Shown: positions 34,651 to 42,929 of the stretch, one piece after another
How positions within the stretch are numbered: position 1 is the stretch's first letter
Layout of the letters: each line of letters starts with the position of its first letter
Assembly: GCF_937921625.1 (NCBI RefSeq)
Contig: NZ_CAKZTI010000025.1
Span: 1-64,000, forward strand
From: an uncultured Campylobacter sp.
Lineage (GTDB): Bacteria > Campylobacterota > Campylobacteria > Campylobacterales > Campylobacteraceae
Direction: 5' to 3'
Length of the DNA stretch: 64,000 bases
Made by a program: the position numbers and the translations under genes
Notes under the pieces: generated by a model
Databases searched by the model: none
Told to the model about the DNA's origin: nothing
Seen by the model: only the letters and a program-made list of their open reading frames with translations

Positions 34651-36199
34651 ACTAAGCTTCGGTATATCTTACGCAAGCGCGATAATTTCGGGTGAGCCGG
34701 CGGAGTTTTATAAAAATCTCGCCGCTTGCTCGGACGGAATTTCCGAAGTAAGCTTAGGCGGAAATTCCGATCTCGCTTGCGACACGGATCAAAATTTTAC
34801 GTATGATTTCGCGTTAAATTCTACGCAAGATTTTACAGATATTCCAGACTGCAAGCAAAATTCCATAAATTCTGTAAAATTTACAGCTTGCGAGAATAAC
34901 GAAAAAGCGGGGCGTAACCTTGTTACAGAAGATTTTGATGAAAAATCTACCGAGCTCGGCTCGCAGCGGGGATTAAATTACAAAGCGGTTGCGTCTAAAT
35001 TTAGCTCCGCGCGCACTTTTGATTGCGGCTCCGAAAAGGTGGCGGAGCTTTATAAAAATTTCGCCGCGCGCGAGGGCGAGGCTTTACAAAATAGCCCTGA
35101 AGAAAATTTAGAAATCGCTGCCCGCTTAAAAGAGGAAATTTTAGCACTCGAAGCTTTAAAAAAAAAGCCGGCTCTTTATCATATTCCGCCATTGCAGCGT
35201 CGCCGCTTGGGGCTCGGGGCAAAACTTTGCATCTCGCTTTTAGGCGAAATTTCGCAAAATACGCCGGAAAGTTTAGCCGAGGAAAGCTCCTTAAATCTCG
35301 CGCCTCAAAATTTAGATGCAAGCAAAAGCCGTGCCGCCGCACAAAACCCGTCGCCGCAGGATTTTTCAAATGAGAATTCTTTAAATTTTATGCCGCAAGA
35401 TTTAAATTCGGCGCAGCAAGATTTCACAAATAAAAATTCTTTAAATTCCGCGAGGCAAAATTCCAAAGCAAACGAATGCTCGGGAGCCTGCGATCATGCG
35501 ATGCAAAGCTCCGCAACGCAGCGCGAGGGAATGCCGCTCGTCTTTTGCTCGCGCCTGGGCGAGATCAACCGCTGTTTTAGCCTGCTCGGCTCGATGAGCG
35601 AAAGCGTCTCGCCTTCGAGCTTTTGCGTCAGCGTACTCAACGCGATCGCGGCGCAAAATGCGATTTTTACGCAAAATCATGCCGAAATTTCGACGATCTC
35701 TGCGGCGTGCGCGCTCGAAAACGGCGCAATAATCGCCGCTGCGAGGCTGAAAGAAAGCGCGGAAAATTTCGGCTCCGCGCAGGACGCAAACGAAGATGGC
35801 AAGGACGGCGAATGCAAGTTGGATAACGATAAAATCGCCCTGCTCTGCTATTTTGAGGAGGTAAATAACGACTATCTGAAGCGCTGCGACTTCGCCTGCG
35901 CCCTACTTCTGGTGCTTCAGCGCGGAGATGACATGCAGATCGAAATTTCGCCGCACGTTGCGGACGCAACGACACAGAGCATAGAGGCACAAAATCCAAA
36001 ACCGCGAGCCGAGAATGAAATTTTACGAAGCTTTAAAGGGAACGGCGAGATCCCTCTAGATACCGCGGTGAAATTTTTGGCTAAAATCCTCTCCGGCAAG
36101 CGCGAATGGCGCAGCAGCGACGGGGTTTTGGACTATCTTTGGCGCGTCAAAGATCCCGCCAAAATCGCAGCTTTTTTAAGGCAAGATCGTGAGCGTTAA
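34640..36199 (+). CDS. apeC: aryl polyene chain-length factor (ApeC-like ketosynthase-like) with inserts
   Basis: Partner of the extending ketosynthase. Family blocks can be followed through large insertions: N-terminal FGISYASAIISG, then YHIPPLQRRRLGLGAKL (about residue 178), MPLVFCSRLGEINRCFSLLGSM (about 298; here a natural R-x-G-E motif), SPSSFCVSVLNAIAAQNAIF and LLCYFEEVNNDYL. No ketosynthase cysteine, as expected for a chain-length factor. The usual length is about 240 residues; this is 519, the extra being Asn/Gln/Ser-rich stretches (about 35-135, 205-295, 375-400, 440-460) full of AAATTT-coded steps. Start TTG 34640 overlaps the preceding gene by 11 bases. Confidence 0.78.
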   Translation: MQNKLSFGISYASAIISGEPAEFYKNLAACSDGISEVSLGGNSDLACDTDQNFTYDFALNSTQDFTDIPDCKQNSINSVKFTACENNEKAGRNLVTEDFDEKSTELGSQRGLNYKAVASKFSSARTFDCGSEKVAELYKNFAAREGEALQNSPEENLEIAARLKEEILALEALKKKPALYHIPPLQRRRLGLGAKLCISLLGEISQNTPESLAEESSLNLAPQNLDASKSRAAAQNPSPQDFSNENSLNFMPQDLNSAQQDFTNKNSLNSARQNSKANECSGACDHAMQSSATQREGMPLVFCSRLGEINRCFSLLGSMSESVSPSSFCVSVLNAIAAQNAIFTQNHAEISTISAACALENGAIIAAARLKESAENFGSAQDANEDGKDGECKLDNDKIALLCYFEEVNNDYLKRCDFACALLLVLQRGDDMQIEISPHVADATTQSIEAQNPKPRAENEILRSFKGNGEIPLDTAVKFLAKILSGKREWRSSDGVLDYLWRVKDPAKIAAFLRQDRER

Positions 36200-37298
36200 A
36201 ATAGCAAAATTTCATCGCATGAGAAAGCGTGGCGAGACGAGCAAATTTAATCAAAATCCTAGGCCACGCGGAGCCGCAAAGGCACGAACGACGAGCTTTA
36301 AATTTAGCCGCTCCGCCAAACGCGGATATAGTGAAGGTTTTAAATTTAGCCGCGCTATCAAACACGAGCTCGCCCAAACGGCACATCTTAAAAACACGCC
36401 GAAAGGGCGCGTGCCGTGCGCCCCCAAATCGCGTTGCAATGAGGCGCGCTGCGAAAATACGCCGCCGAGGAATACGCAACGAATCCAAAAAAATCCGCCT
36501 AAACGCTGCGAGCTGCGAGCCATAAAAATTTTACCGCAGCGGCGCATGGAAGACACCGTAAAATTCCGCTATAAAGACAGATGCGGCGAGCCGAAATACT
36601 ACGCGCAGCAGGCTGTAAATTTCATAAATTTAGCAGATCAAAGCTTGGGCTACGAGTTTAAATTTAGCCGCGCGATGAACCGAGTAGCCACTCACGCAGG
36701 ATGCACACGACAAGGCGCTACGATGAATTTTAAATTTAACGACGCCGCGAGCTATAAATTTAATCAGACGGCGCGTCGTATGGCGGCGCAAAAACAGCGT
36801 GTATGGCACTTCGCAGAAATTCTGTCGCAACGGCGCGCGTGGCAAACCGCCGAAATTCTACCGCAACGATATGTGCAGCAAAAGATAAAAATTCCATCGC
36901 AGCAATACGCACGACGAAGCGTGCGGCAAACTGCGGAAATTTCACCGAGACAGTACGCACGGCAAGCGGCGGGAATTCTACAAGATCGCAGTTTATCGCG
37001 CGTCACAAAAATTCTATTGCTTCGGCACATGCACGGCGCCGAGATCGCCAAGGCTCCCGCTCAGAGCACGAAAAATCTATTACTTCGGCGCACGCCGCAA
37101 GCTGAAATATCGCGCACAACAAACCGCAAAAACTCCGCTGCGATGCGGCGAGCGGTAAGCCGTAAAAATTTTATCGAGATCGCGCGCATGATTAACCATC
37201 AAATCCCCGCCGAGAACAACAAAACCCTCGCCGATAGTCATAAAATCCCTAACGAGAGCTGCCGCATAATCCCCGCTGAAAGAGGCGCCGCGCGATGA
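36189..37298 (+). CDS. repeat-derived, strongly basic open frame between apeC and the acyltransferase
   Basis: A 369-codon open frame that begins with GTG inside the apeC end and stops in ATGA overlap with the acyltransferase start. The predicted product is very rich in Arg, Lys, Ala, Asn and Gln and has no recognisable fold. Residues about 209-270 (36813-36980) consist of imperfect 12-16-residue units around AEILPQRYARQT, with spacings of 36, 39, 45 and 36 bases. Elsewhere KFKFSR/KILPQR steps reflect AAATTT-type DNA words. It may be a decayed or expanding repeat segment that happens to stay open, rather than a functional protein. No convincing ribosome site. Confidence 0.3.
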   Translation: MSVKIAKFHRMRKRGETSKFNQNPRPRGAAKARTTSFKFSRSAKRGYSEGFKFSRAIKHELAQTAHLKNTPKGRVPCAPKSRCNEARCENTPPRNTQRIQKNPPKRCELRAIKILPQRRMEDTVKFRYKDRCGEPKYYAQQAVNFINLADQSLGYEFKFSRAMNRVATHAGCTRQGATMNFKFNDAASYKFNQTARRMAAQKQRVWHFAEILSQRRAWQTAEILPQRYVQQKIKIPSQQYARRSVRQTAEISPRQYARQAAGILQDRSLSRVTKILLLRHMHGAEIAKAPAQSTKNLLLRRTPQAEISRTTNRKNSAAMRRAVSRKNFIEIARMINHQIPAENNKTLADSHKIPNESCRIIPAERGAAR

Positions 37299-38050
37299 AG
37301 CAGTTAAATCCGCTAAGGCGCAAAATCAAGCAGATCGGCATCGCGTTATCCTTCGCTAGCTTCGGCGCACTGTGTATGATAGGTAACCTACTCTTCCTCC
37401 CCGTAGCGCTGCTGCGGCTAAACCGCATAGAGGTCGTGCGAAATTTCGTGCGCGATTTTATAATGATCTCGTGGCGCATATTTTTGCTGCTCGCGCGACT
37501 TTACGGCAGTATCGGCGTGAACTGGCGCTGCAAACTCCCGCCTAGCGGCACCCTCATCATCGCAAACCACCCTAGCCTGCTTGACGTGGTGATCTTTTTA
37601 GCTCACGTGCGGCGCGCAAACTGCGTAGTCAAGGAAAGCCTATGCAAAAACCCTTTCCTCTCCGCCGCCATCGCAGCCGCGGGCTACATCCCAAACACCG
37701 ACTCGGAAGCGATGATAGATGCGTGCCGCAGCGCCCTTGCGCGAGGAGAAAGCCTAATCATCTTCCCCGAGGGCACGCGCACCGCAGATCGCATCGCCAT
37801 GCACAAAGCGGCGTTTTACATCGCGATAAATTTCGCAAAAAATATGAATTGCATCGCGATAAAAATGGATCCTAAAAGCCTAAAAAAAGGACAAGTATGG
37901 TACGATACGCCCGAGGTTCGGATGAAGTACGACCTCTACGAGCTGTGCGCGCTCGATCTAACGGACTTTGAGCCGGATCGCCCAAATCCGATCCGCGTGC
38001 GCAAACTCTACGAAAAAATATCAAATCTATATGAAAAGGAGAATCTGTGA
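37295..38050 (+). CDS. 1-acyl-glycerol-phosphate acyltransferase-like protein of the aryl polyene cluster
   Basis: PlsC-type acyltransferase of 251 residues at the inner membrane. Motif I NHPSLLD (N91, H92, D97) and motif III FPEGTRT (157-163) are intact; one or two N-terminal membrane helices (about 15-40). Such lysophospholipid acyltransferases are standard members of aryl polyene clusters and probably act on the lipid carrier of the polyene. ATG 37295; the next gene overlaps it as GTGA. Confidence 0.86.
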   Translation: MKQLNPLRRKIKQIGIALSFASFGALCMIGNLLFLPVALLRLNRIEVVRNFVRDFIMISWRIFLLLARLYGSIGVNWRCKLPPSGTLIIANHPSLLDVVIFLAHVRRANCVVKESLCKNPFLSAAIAAAGYIPNTDSEAMIDACRSALARGESLIIFPEGTRTADRIAMHKAAFYIAINFAKNMNCIAIKMDPKSLKKGQVWYDTPEVRMKYDLYELCALDLTDFEPDRPNPIRVRKLYEKISNLYEKENL

Positions 38051-38313
38051 ACGAAGAAATTTTGGAGCTTAAGGAGCTGATCATTTCGGGGCTGAACCTC
38101 GAAGACGTAGCGCCCGGCGACATAAATGACGATGAGCCGCTTTTTGGCGACGGGCTCGGGCTCGATTCGGTCGATGCGCTGGAGCTCGGGCTTTTGGTGC
38201 AGAAAAAATACGGCATCGTGCTTAACTCAAAAACCCAAAATTTAAAGCAAATTTTCTCATCCGTTGCGTCTTTGGCGCAGTACATCGCCGAAAATAGGAG
38301 TAAAAATGAGTAA
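38047..38313 (+). CDS. apeE: acyl carrier protein 1 of the aryl polyene cluster
   Basis: 88-residue acidic four-helix carrier protein. The phosphopantetheine serine is S41 in GLGLDSVDALE. GTG start at 38047 overlapping the acyltransferase stop, AAGGAG upstream. Paired with a second, dissimilar carrier protein; in studied systems both carry starter or growing chains. Confidence 0.9.
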   Translation: MNEEILELKELIISGLNLEDVAPGDINDDEPLFGDGLGLDSVDALELGLLVQKKYGIVLNSKTQNLKQIFSSVASLAQYIAENRSKNE

Positions 38314-38584
38314 AGATGAAATTTTTGAAATTTTAAAAAAGGCGCTCGTGGAGCTTTTCGAGATCGACGAGAGCAAGGTCGTGCCTGAGGCCAAAATTTA
38401 CGAGGATCTGCAGATCGACAGCATCGACGCGATCGATCTGGTCGATTACGTCAAGAAAAACACCGGCTATAAGCTGATGCCCGATGATTTTAAAAACATC
38501 CAAACCCTTGGCGACATCGTGGATGCCGTAACAGCGAAGCTCAATCAAGGCGCGAGCGGGGAGACTACGGATGGCGAGAGTTAA
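38306..38584 (+). CDS. apeF: acyl carrier protein 2 of the aryl polyene cluster
   Basis: 92 residues; phosphopantetheine serine S39 in LQIDSIDAID, FabD/AcpP-like helix II after it. ATG 38306 is chosen because TAGGAG precedes it by five bases; the open frame continues 14 codons upstream inside the first carrier gene. Overlaps carrier 1 by eight bases. Confidence 0.9.
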   Translation: MSKDEIFEILKKALVELFEIDESKVVPEAKIYEDLQIDSIDAIDLVDYVKKNTGYKLMPDDFKNIQTLGDIVDAVTAKLNQGASGETTDGES

Positions 38585-39333
38585 ATTTAGCCGTGCGGCG
38601 CGGCAAGATCGCGCGTGCGCAGCTCGGTAGTTTACTTTGCGGCGGCGTTTGGCTTGATAGATAGCAACGGCGGCATTTTGTTTGGTGCGCGCGGTGTTTT
38701 GACGGCACACAGCGAACGTTTTATTGAAAGCATGCAGGAAGCGGCTTGCGGGCTTGGCGATTAAGCGGCACGGTACAAAGCCCGCCTACCCGCCGCTTTT
38801 AAGCTATTATGCAAAGCGCTTTGCAGATCAAAATTTTAAAATTTTAATCTGCAAGCCTGGGTGAAATTTTGAAATTTTAAAAGACGTCGTTTCTTTTGAG
38901 ACCGTCGTTTTCATAAAATTTCAAAATTTTAAAATTTCGGCTAAATTTAATTTAGCGGATTTTATCGCGAGCGCGACGCCGCGGGTTAAATTAAAGCGCA
39001 GCTAAATTTTAAGATGCGGCTAGAATTTGAAGGCGGCAGGCGCGGCTGAATTAAAATTTTAAAAGTGCGGCACCTAAAATCGAACGCTAAGGCCAAATTT
39101 AAAGTATCGAAGCGCGGTAATAATCGCGCCGATTGCGCTACTAGCAGCAAAACCAAAATCGCTGCGACGAAACTAAAGCTGCCACGGCAAAAGCCTAGCC
39201 AGCCGCGGTAAAACTAAAACCGCAGCAGAAAAAAGCTCAACCGCTGTGACGAGGCTAAAGCTGCCACGGCAAAAGCCCAACCGCCGCGGTAAAAAAACCA
39301 AGCCCTTGCGGCTAAATTTAAGGATTACAGAGA
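38585..39333. repeat. 749-bp gene-free gap inside the aryl polyene operon
   Basis: The only large gap among otherwise overlapping genes. It contains AAATTT-type words and an imperfect direct repeat of about 53 bases at 39161-39213 and 39243-39295 (period 82), with the shared core CTAAAGCTGCCACGGCAAAA. No gene is supported on either strand. AAGGA at 39320-39324 precedes the next start. Confidence 0.7.
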
Positions 39334-39873
39334 TTGCGACGAACGATATTTTTAAAAACAGCTACCGTAATTTTAAGCGTGTTTTACCCTTTCGGCCTTT
39401 ATTTTTTGCACGGCGGCGCGCTGGTCTGCTTGCTTGTAGCGATGAGCGCGCTATGGGGAGCGCGAGCTGTTTTTGAAAGTAAAGATCACGCTATTAAGGG
39501 CGCGAGCGCGGCATTTTTTGCGCTGTGCGCCGTATTTGGCGGCGGAGCGCTTGCGTATCTGTATCCGCTCATAATAAATTTCTCGCTCGCGGCGCTTTTC
39601 GCGCTCAGCCTAAGATCGACGCCCGCGATCACGCGCTTAGCGCTTTTGAAGCAGCCAGGTCTCAACGAGCACGGCCGCGCCTACACGCGCAAGCTGACCG
39701 AAATTTGGCTCGGATTTTTCGTGCTAAACGGCCTACTTAGCGCGGCGCTGCTGCTACTGCGAGATAAAATTTATTGGAGCGTTTACTGCGGCGCGATCTC
39801 ATACGTCCTCATCGGCGCGCTGATCGGCGGCGAGATGATTTTTAGGAAATTTTATGTTAAAAAATTTGATTAA
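39334..39873 (+). CDS. aryl polyene cluster membrane protein (COG4648-like)
   Basis: 179 residues with about five membrane helices, in the place and with the look of the COG4648 membrane proteins of aryl polyene clusters. The sequence has few charged residues apart from the loop GLNEHGRAYTRKLTEIW, which matches the conserved loop of the family. Role unknown, presumed in handling the lipid-linked product. TTG at 39334, AAGGA about nine bases upstream. The ligase gene overlaps its end by 20 bases. Confidence 0.76.
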   Translation: MRRTIFLKTATVILSVFYPFGLYFLHGGALVCLLVAMSALWGARAVFESKDHAIKGASAAFFALCAVFGGGALAYLYPLIINFSLAALFALSLRSTPAITRLALLKQPGLNEHGRAYTRKLTEIWLGFFVLNGLLSAALLLLRDKIYWSVYCGAISYVLIGALIGGEMIFRKFYVKKFD

Positions 39874-41947
39874 TTCTTTGAAACCTTACGAGCGCGAAAT
39901 CCTTGCTGCGGCGGCTCTTGCGCGCGATTTAGCAAAAACTGGATGCAAGCAGAGCGAAGCGGCAAACTTAAAAGGCGCGGACAAACTCAAAAATAGCGCG
40001 GCAAGCGTAAATTTAAAAGATGCGGAAAATTCTAGCGGCGGCACAGATACCGCGCGCGACCTGCAATCGGCGCAGACGCAAGAGCAAGAACGCGCGCCGA
40101 TGATTGAAATTTACGGCGAGGACGCGGCGGAGCTCATCGCGTTTTTTTTCGGCGCGCTGATTGCGGGCTTTGCGCCCGTACTGCTGCGAGAGCCCAAATT
40201 TAGCGGTAAATTTCATCTAGGCGGCGACGTAAAAATTCCAAATCTCGCCGCAGCGCAAAATTTAGACGAATTTAGCCCGCATGATTTAGAAAAAATTTCG
40301 CCGCACGATACGGGAAAATCCGCGCCTAAAATTTCATCTAAAAACGCGCCGCAAAATCACGCGCCGTGCGAGCAAGAGGCTGTCTCTTTGTATCTGCTGC
40401 GCGCCGATCAAAAATTTTATATCAAAACTTCAGGCTCGACGGGCGAAGCGAAAAATATCGGAAAAAGCCTACGCGATATGGTTTTGGAGGCGGAATTTTT
40501 GGTAGAAAGATTCGGCCTTTGCGCAAGCGATCGATTTTTATCGGGTGTCTCGCACCAAAATATGTTCGGGCTCACATTTAGCATCTTCGTGCCGCTGATT
40601 TGCGGCTCGCGCACGCAAAAAGGCGGTCTAAACTACCCTGAAATCATCCTTGCAGCCGATCTTGCGGGCGCCGTGCTGATCAGCTCACCCACGGTGCTCG
40701 GCGCGCTGTGCGAGCACGCAGACGCCGCAAACATAGCGCCTTTGAGCACCATTTTTAGCGCGGGTGCACCGCTAAGTCCTGCGATCCGAGATAATTTGCG
40801 CGCGCTTAGCAGTGCCCGCATCGTCGATATTTACGGCTCGAGCGAGACGGGCGTGATCGCCTGCAACGAGGGCGCGGGGCTTAAAAAATTCGCTCCAGTT
40901 AGCGTGCAGATCCGCGCAGATATTGATAGCGGCAGCGCGGCAAAATGCGAGAATAAGCCCTTCGATCTTGTGGCAAGCTCTTGCGGCGGAAATTCTGCGG
41001 CAAAGCCTAAAACACGCTGTGCGGACGGGCAAGACGCAAACCGCTCGGGCAAGCAGGCGTCTAAATTTAATGCAGACGTTAGCGATAAAACCGCGACCGA
41101 TACAGAAAACAGCTCCGCACCGAACTCCGCGACAAAACACGACGATAAATTTACGCAGGCAGAGGGGCTTTGCGATAAATTTACGACAAAGCGGCCCGCC
41201 GACCAATTTTCGCAAACGGGCGAGTTTACGATCAGCTCGCCTTGGTGCGAGCGCTTTGAAAGCCGCGATTTCGGCTATGTGTGCGCAGATGAGATCACGC
41301 TTTTGGGGCGCGGCGATCGCACCGTAAAGATCAACGAAAACCGCGTGAGCCTCGATCTTCTCGAAGCCAAACTCCGCTCGCACGAATTTATCGGCGAGTG
41401 CAGGATTGATCTGCACCCCCAGCGAGACCGCGCCGTAGCTCTTATCAAGCTCAGCGAACGCGGCGAGCAGGCGTTTCGCGCAGGCGGCAAAAAGGGCGTC
41501 ACGGACGAGTTAAAGGCCTTTTTAAAGCCCGAATTCGGCGCGATTTTGCGCTACTTTAAGATCGCAAGCAAGCTGCCTTTTAATGAGCAGGGCAAGCTAA
41601 GCAAAAAGGACTTTTTAAGCGCCCTGCAGCGCTACGAGGTGCCAATTTTCGAGCGGAGCGCGGAGAGTGAGTTTCGCGCGAAGGTGCGAGCCAGCGACTT
41701 TTATTTTGACGGACACTTTGCGCGATTTGCGCTGGTGCCCGCGTTTATGCAGCTTCGCTTCGTATTGATCTGCGCAAAAGCCCTGGGCTACGAGCTGGAC
41801 GGCACGCAAAAGATAGAAAATTTAAAATTTACGAATTTCATCCGCCCCGGCGATGAAATTTTAATCAAAATCACCGAAGCAAGCGGCAAACTCCGCTTTG
41901 AAATTTCAAACGACAAGGTCTGCGCCAGTGGAAGAATTTGCCTTTAA
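39854..41947 (+). CDS. apeH: aryl polyene acyl-ACP ligase fused to a hotdog dehydratase (ApeH-ApeI-like)
   Basis: Two-domain protein of 697 residues. Residues to about 590 form an AMP-dependent ligase: TSGSTGEAKNIG (192-203), DIYGSSETGVIACNEG, and RGDRTVKINENRVSL near the hinge; it would activate an aromatic acid and load it on a carrier protein. From about residue 605 a hotdog domain follows with FDGHFARFALVPAFMQ (His near 621), matching ApeI-type dehydratases, so ligase and dehydratase are one chain. Low-complexity stretches occupy about 28-80, 118-175 and 355-455. ATG 39854, TTTAGGA upstream. Confidence 0.85.
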   Translation: MLKNLINSLKPYEREILAAAALARDLAKTGCKQSEAANLKGADKLKNSAASVNLKDAENSSGGTDTARDLQSAQTQEQERAPMIEIYGEDAAELIAFFFGALIAGFAPVLLREPKFSGKFHLGGDVKIPNLAAAQNLDEFSPHDLEKISPHDTGKSAPKISSKNAPQNHAPCEQEAVSLYLLRADQKFYIKTSGSTGEAKNIGKSLRDMVLEAEFLVERFGLCASDRFLSGVSHQNMFGLTFSIFVPLICGSRTQKGGLNYPEIILAADLAGAVLISSPTVLGALCEHADAANIAPLSTIFSAGAPLSPAIRDNLRALSSARIVDIYGSSETGVIACNEGAGLKKFAPVSVQIRADIDSGSAAKCENKPFDLVASSCGGNSAAKPKTRCADGQDANRSGKQASKFNADVSDKTATDTENSSAPNSATKHDDKFTQAEGLCDKFTTKRPADQFSQTGEFTISSPWCERFESRDFGYVCADEITLLGRGDRTVKINENRVSLDLLEAKLRSHEFIGECRIDLHPQRDRAVALIKLSERGEQAFRAGGKKGVTDELKAFLKPEFGAILRYFKIASKLPFNEQGKLSKKDFLSALQRYEVPIFERSAESEFRAKVRASDFYFDGHFARFALVPAFMQLRFVLICAKALGYELDGTQKIENLKFTNFIRPGDEILIKITEASGKLRFEISNDKVCASGRICL

Positions 41948-42929
41948 GCCCGCATTTTTACTGCCCTACTTCAACCACCCCGCGCGCATCGCCGAGCTCG
42001 TGCACGCCCTGGCGCCCATCGCGCCCGTGCTGATCGTGGACGACGGTAGCGACGAAGCGAGCAAAAGCGCGCTAAAGGGGCTTGCGGCTCAAATTTACAC
42101 CCGCGCGCAAAACGGCGGCAAAGGCGCTGCCGTGTGCGACGGCCTAGTGTGGGCGAAGAAACTTGGATTTACGCATGCTTTTCAGATCGACGCGGACTTT
42201 CAGCACGACGTAAGCAGATGCGAGGAGTTTTTGGCACTTGCGGCGCAGCAGCCCTCCGCGCTGATCTGCGCTGCGCCCGCGTATGACGAAAGCGCGCCCA
42301 AATCCCGCCTACACGGACGCAAGATAATGAATTTTTGGTGCGTGATAAATACCCTTTCGCACCGCATAAAAGACGCGATGTGCGGCTTTAGAATTTACCC
42401 GCTAGAGGGGATCGTGCCGCTTCTGCCCCGCACTAAGAGCCGCAGAATGGGCTTTGATGCCGAAATTTTAATCCTGGCCGTGCGCGCGGGGCTAGAGATA
42501 AAATGGCTCGATCTGGCGGTGCGCTACGAAGCAGGCGGAGTGAGCCACTTCGCGCCGTTTCGGGATAATTTCGGAATTTCGCTGATGCACGCGAGGCTAT
42601 TTTGCGGACTTCCGCTCTGGCTTGCAAAAAGGGCGCTAAAACGCGCCTGCGATAAATTTAAAAAGCGCGACTTGCAGGATGCTTCGCAGCAGAGTGCAGA
42701 CGAAATTTTGCAAAGGCTAGCGGGGCAAAACCCTTGCAGCGGCGCGCGGCGCGATAGTCGCAAAGGTGCAAAAGAGGAGATAGACGGCGGCGCAAACGAA
42801 AAAGCTGGTACCGAAAAATGCGGCGACAACGCCGCAGCGCAAAGCTCACAGGCGGAAAATTCAGCGCAAAGCTCGCTCGTAAAAGCCTCGTCGCAACATG
42901 CCGCCGCAAAGGACGGGCGCGATGGCTAA
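41928..42929 (+). CDS. family 2 glycosyltransferase of the aryl polyene cluster
   Basis: GT-A fold enzyme of about 333 residues: LIVDDGSDEASK (DDG 38-40), NGGKGAAVCDG and the DxD metal site D88-A-D90 in FQIDADFQHD. Aryl polyene clusters typically have this domain fused to an acyltransferase; here the acyltransferase is the next, separate gene. The last 80 residues are Ala/Ser/Gln-rich and not part of the fold. The start is uncertain: GTG 41928 (chosen, AAGG nine bases upstream) or TTG 41898. Either overlaps the ligase gene. Confidence 0.82.
   Translation: MEEFAFKPAFLLPYFNHPARIAELVHALAPIAPVLIVDDGSDEASKSALKGLAAQIYTRAQNGGKGAAVCDGLVWAKKLGFTHAFQIDADFQHDVSRCEEFLALAAQQPSALICAAPAYDESAPKSRLHGRKIMNFWCVINTLSHRIKDAMCGFRIYPLEGIVPLLPRTKSRRMGFDAEILILAVRAGLEIKWLDLAVRYEAGGVSHFAPFRDNFGISLMHARLFCGLPLWLAKRALKRACDKFKKRDLQDASQQSADEILQRLAGQNPCSGARRDSRKGAKEEIDGGANEKAGTEKCGDNAAAQSSQAENSAQSSLVKASSQHAAAKDGRDG

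Noticed and set aside
36189..37298. Aromatic ammonia-lyase or methyltransferase hidden in the APE cluster
   Set aside because: The only unassigned long frame there is repeat-derived and has no enzyme motif; no other space is available in the cluster.
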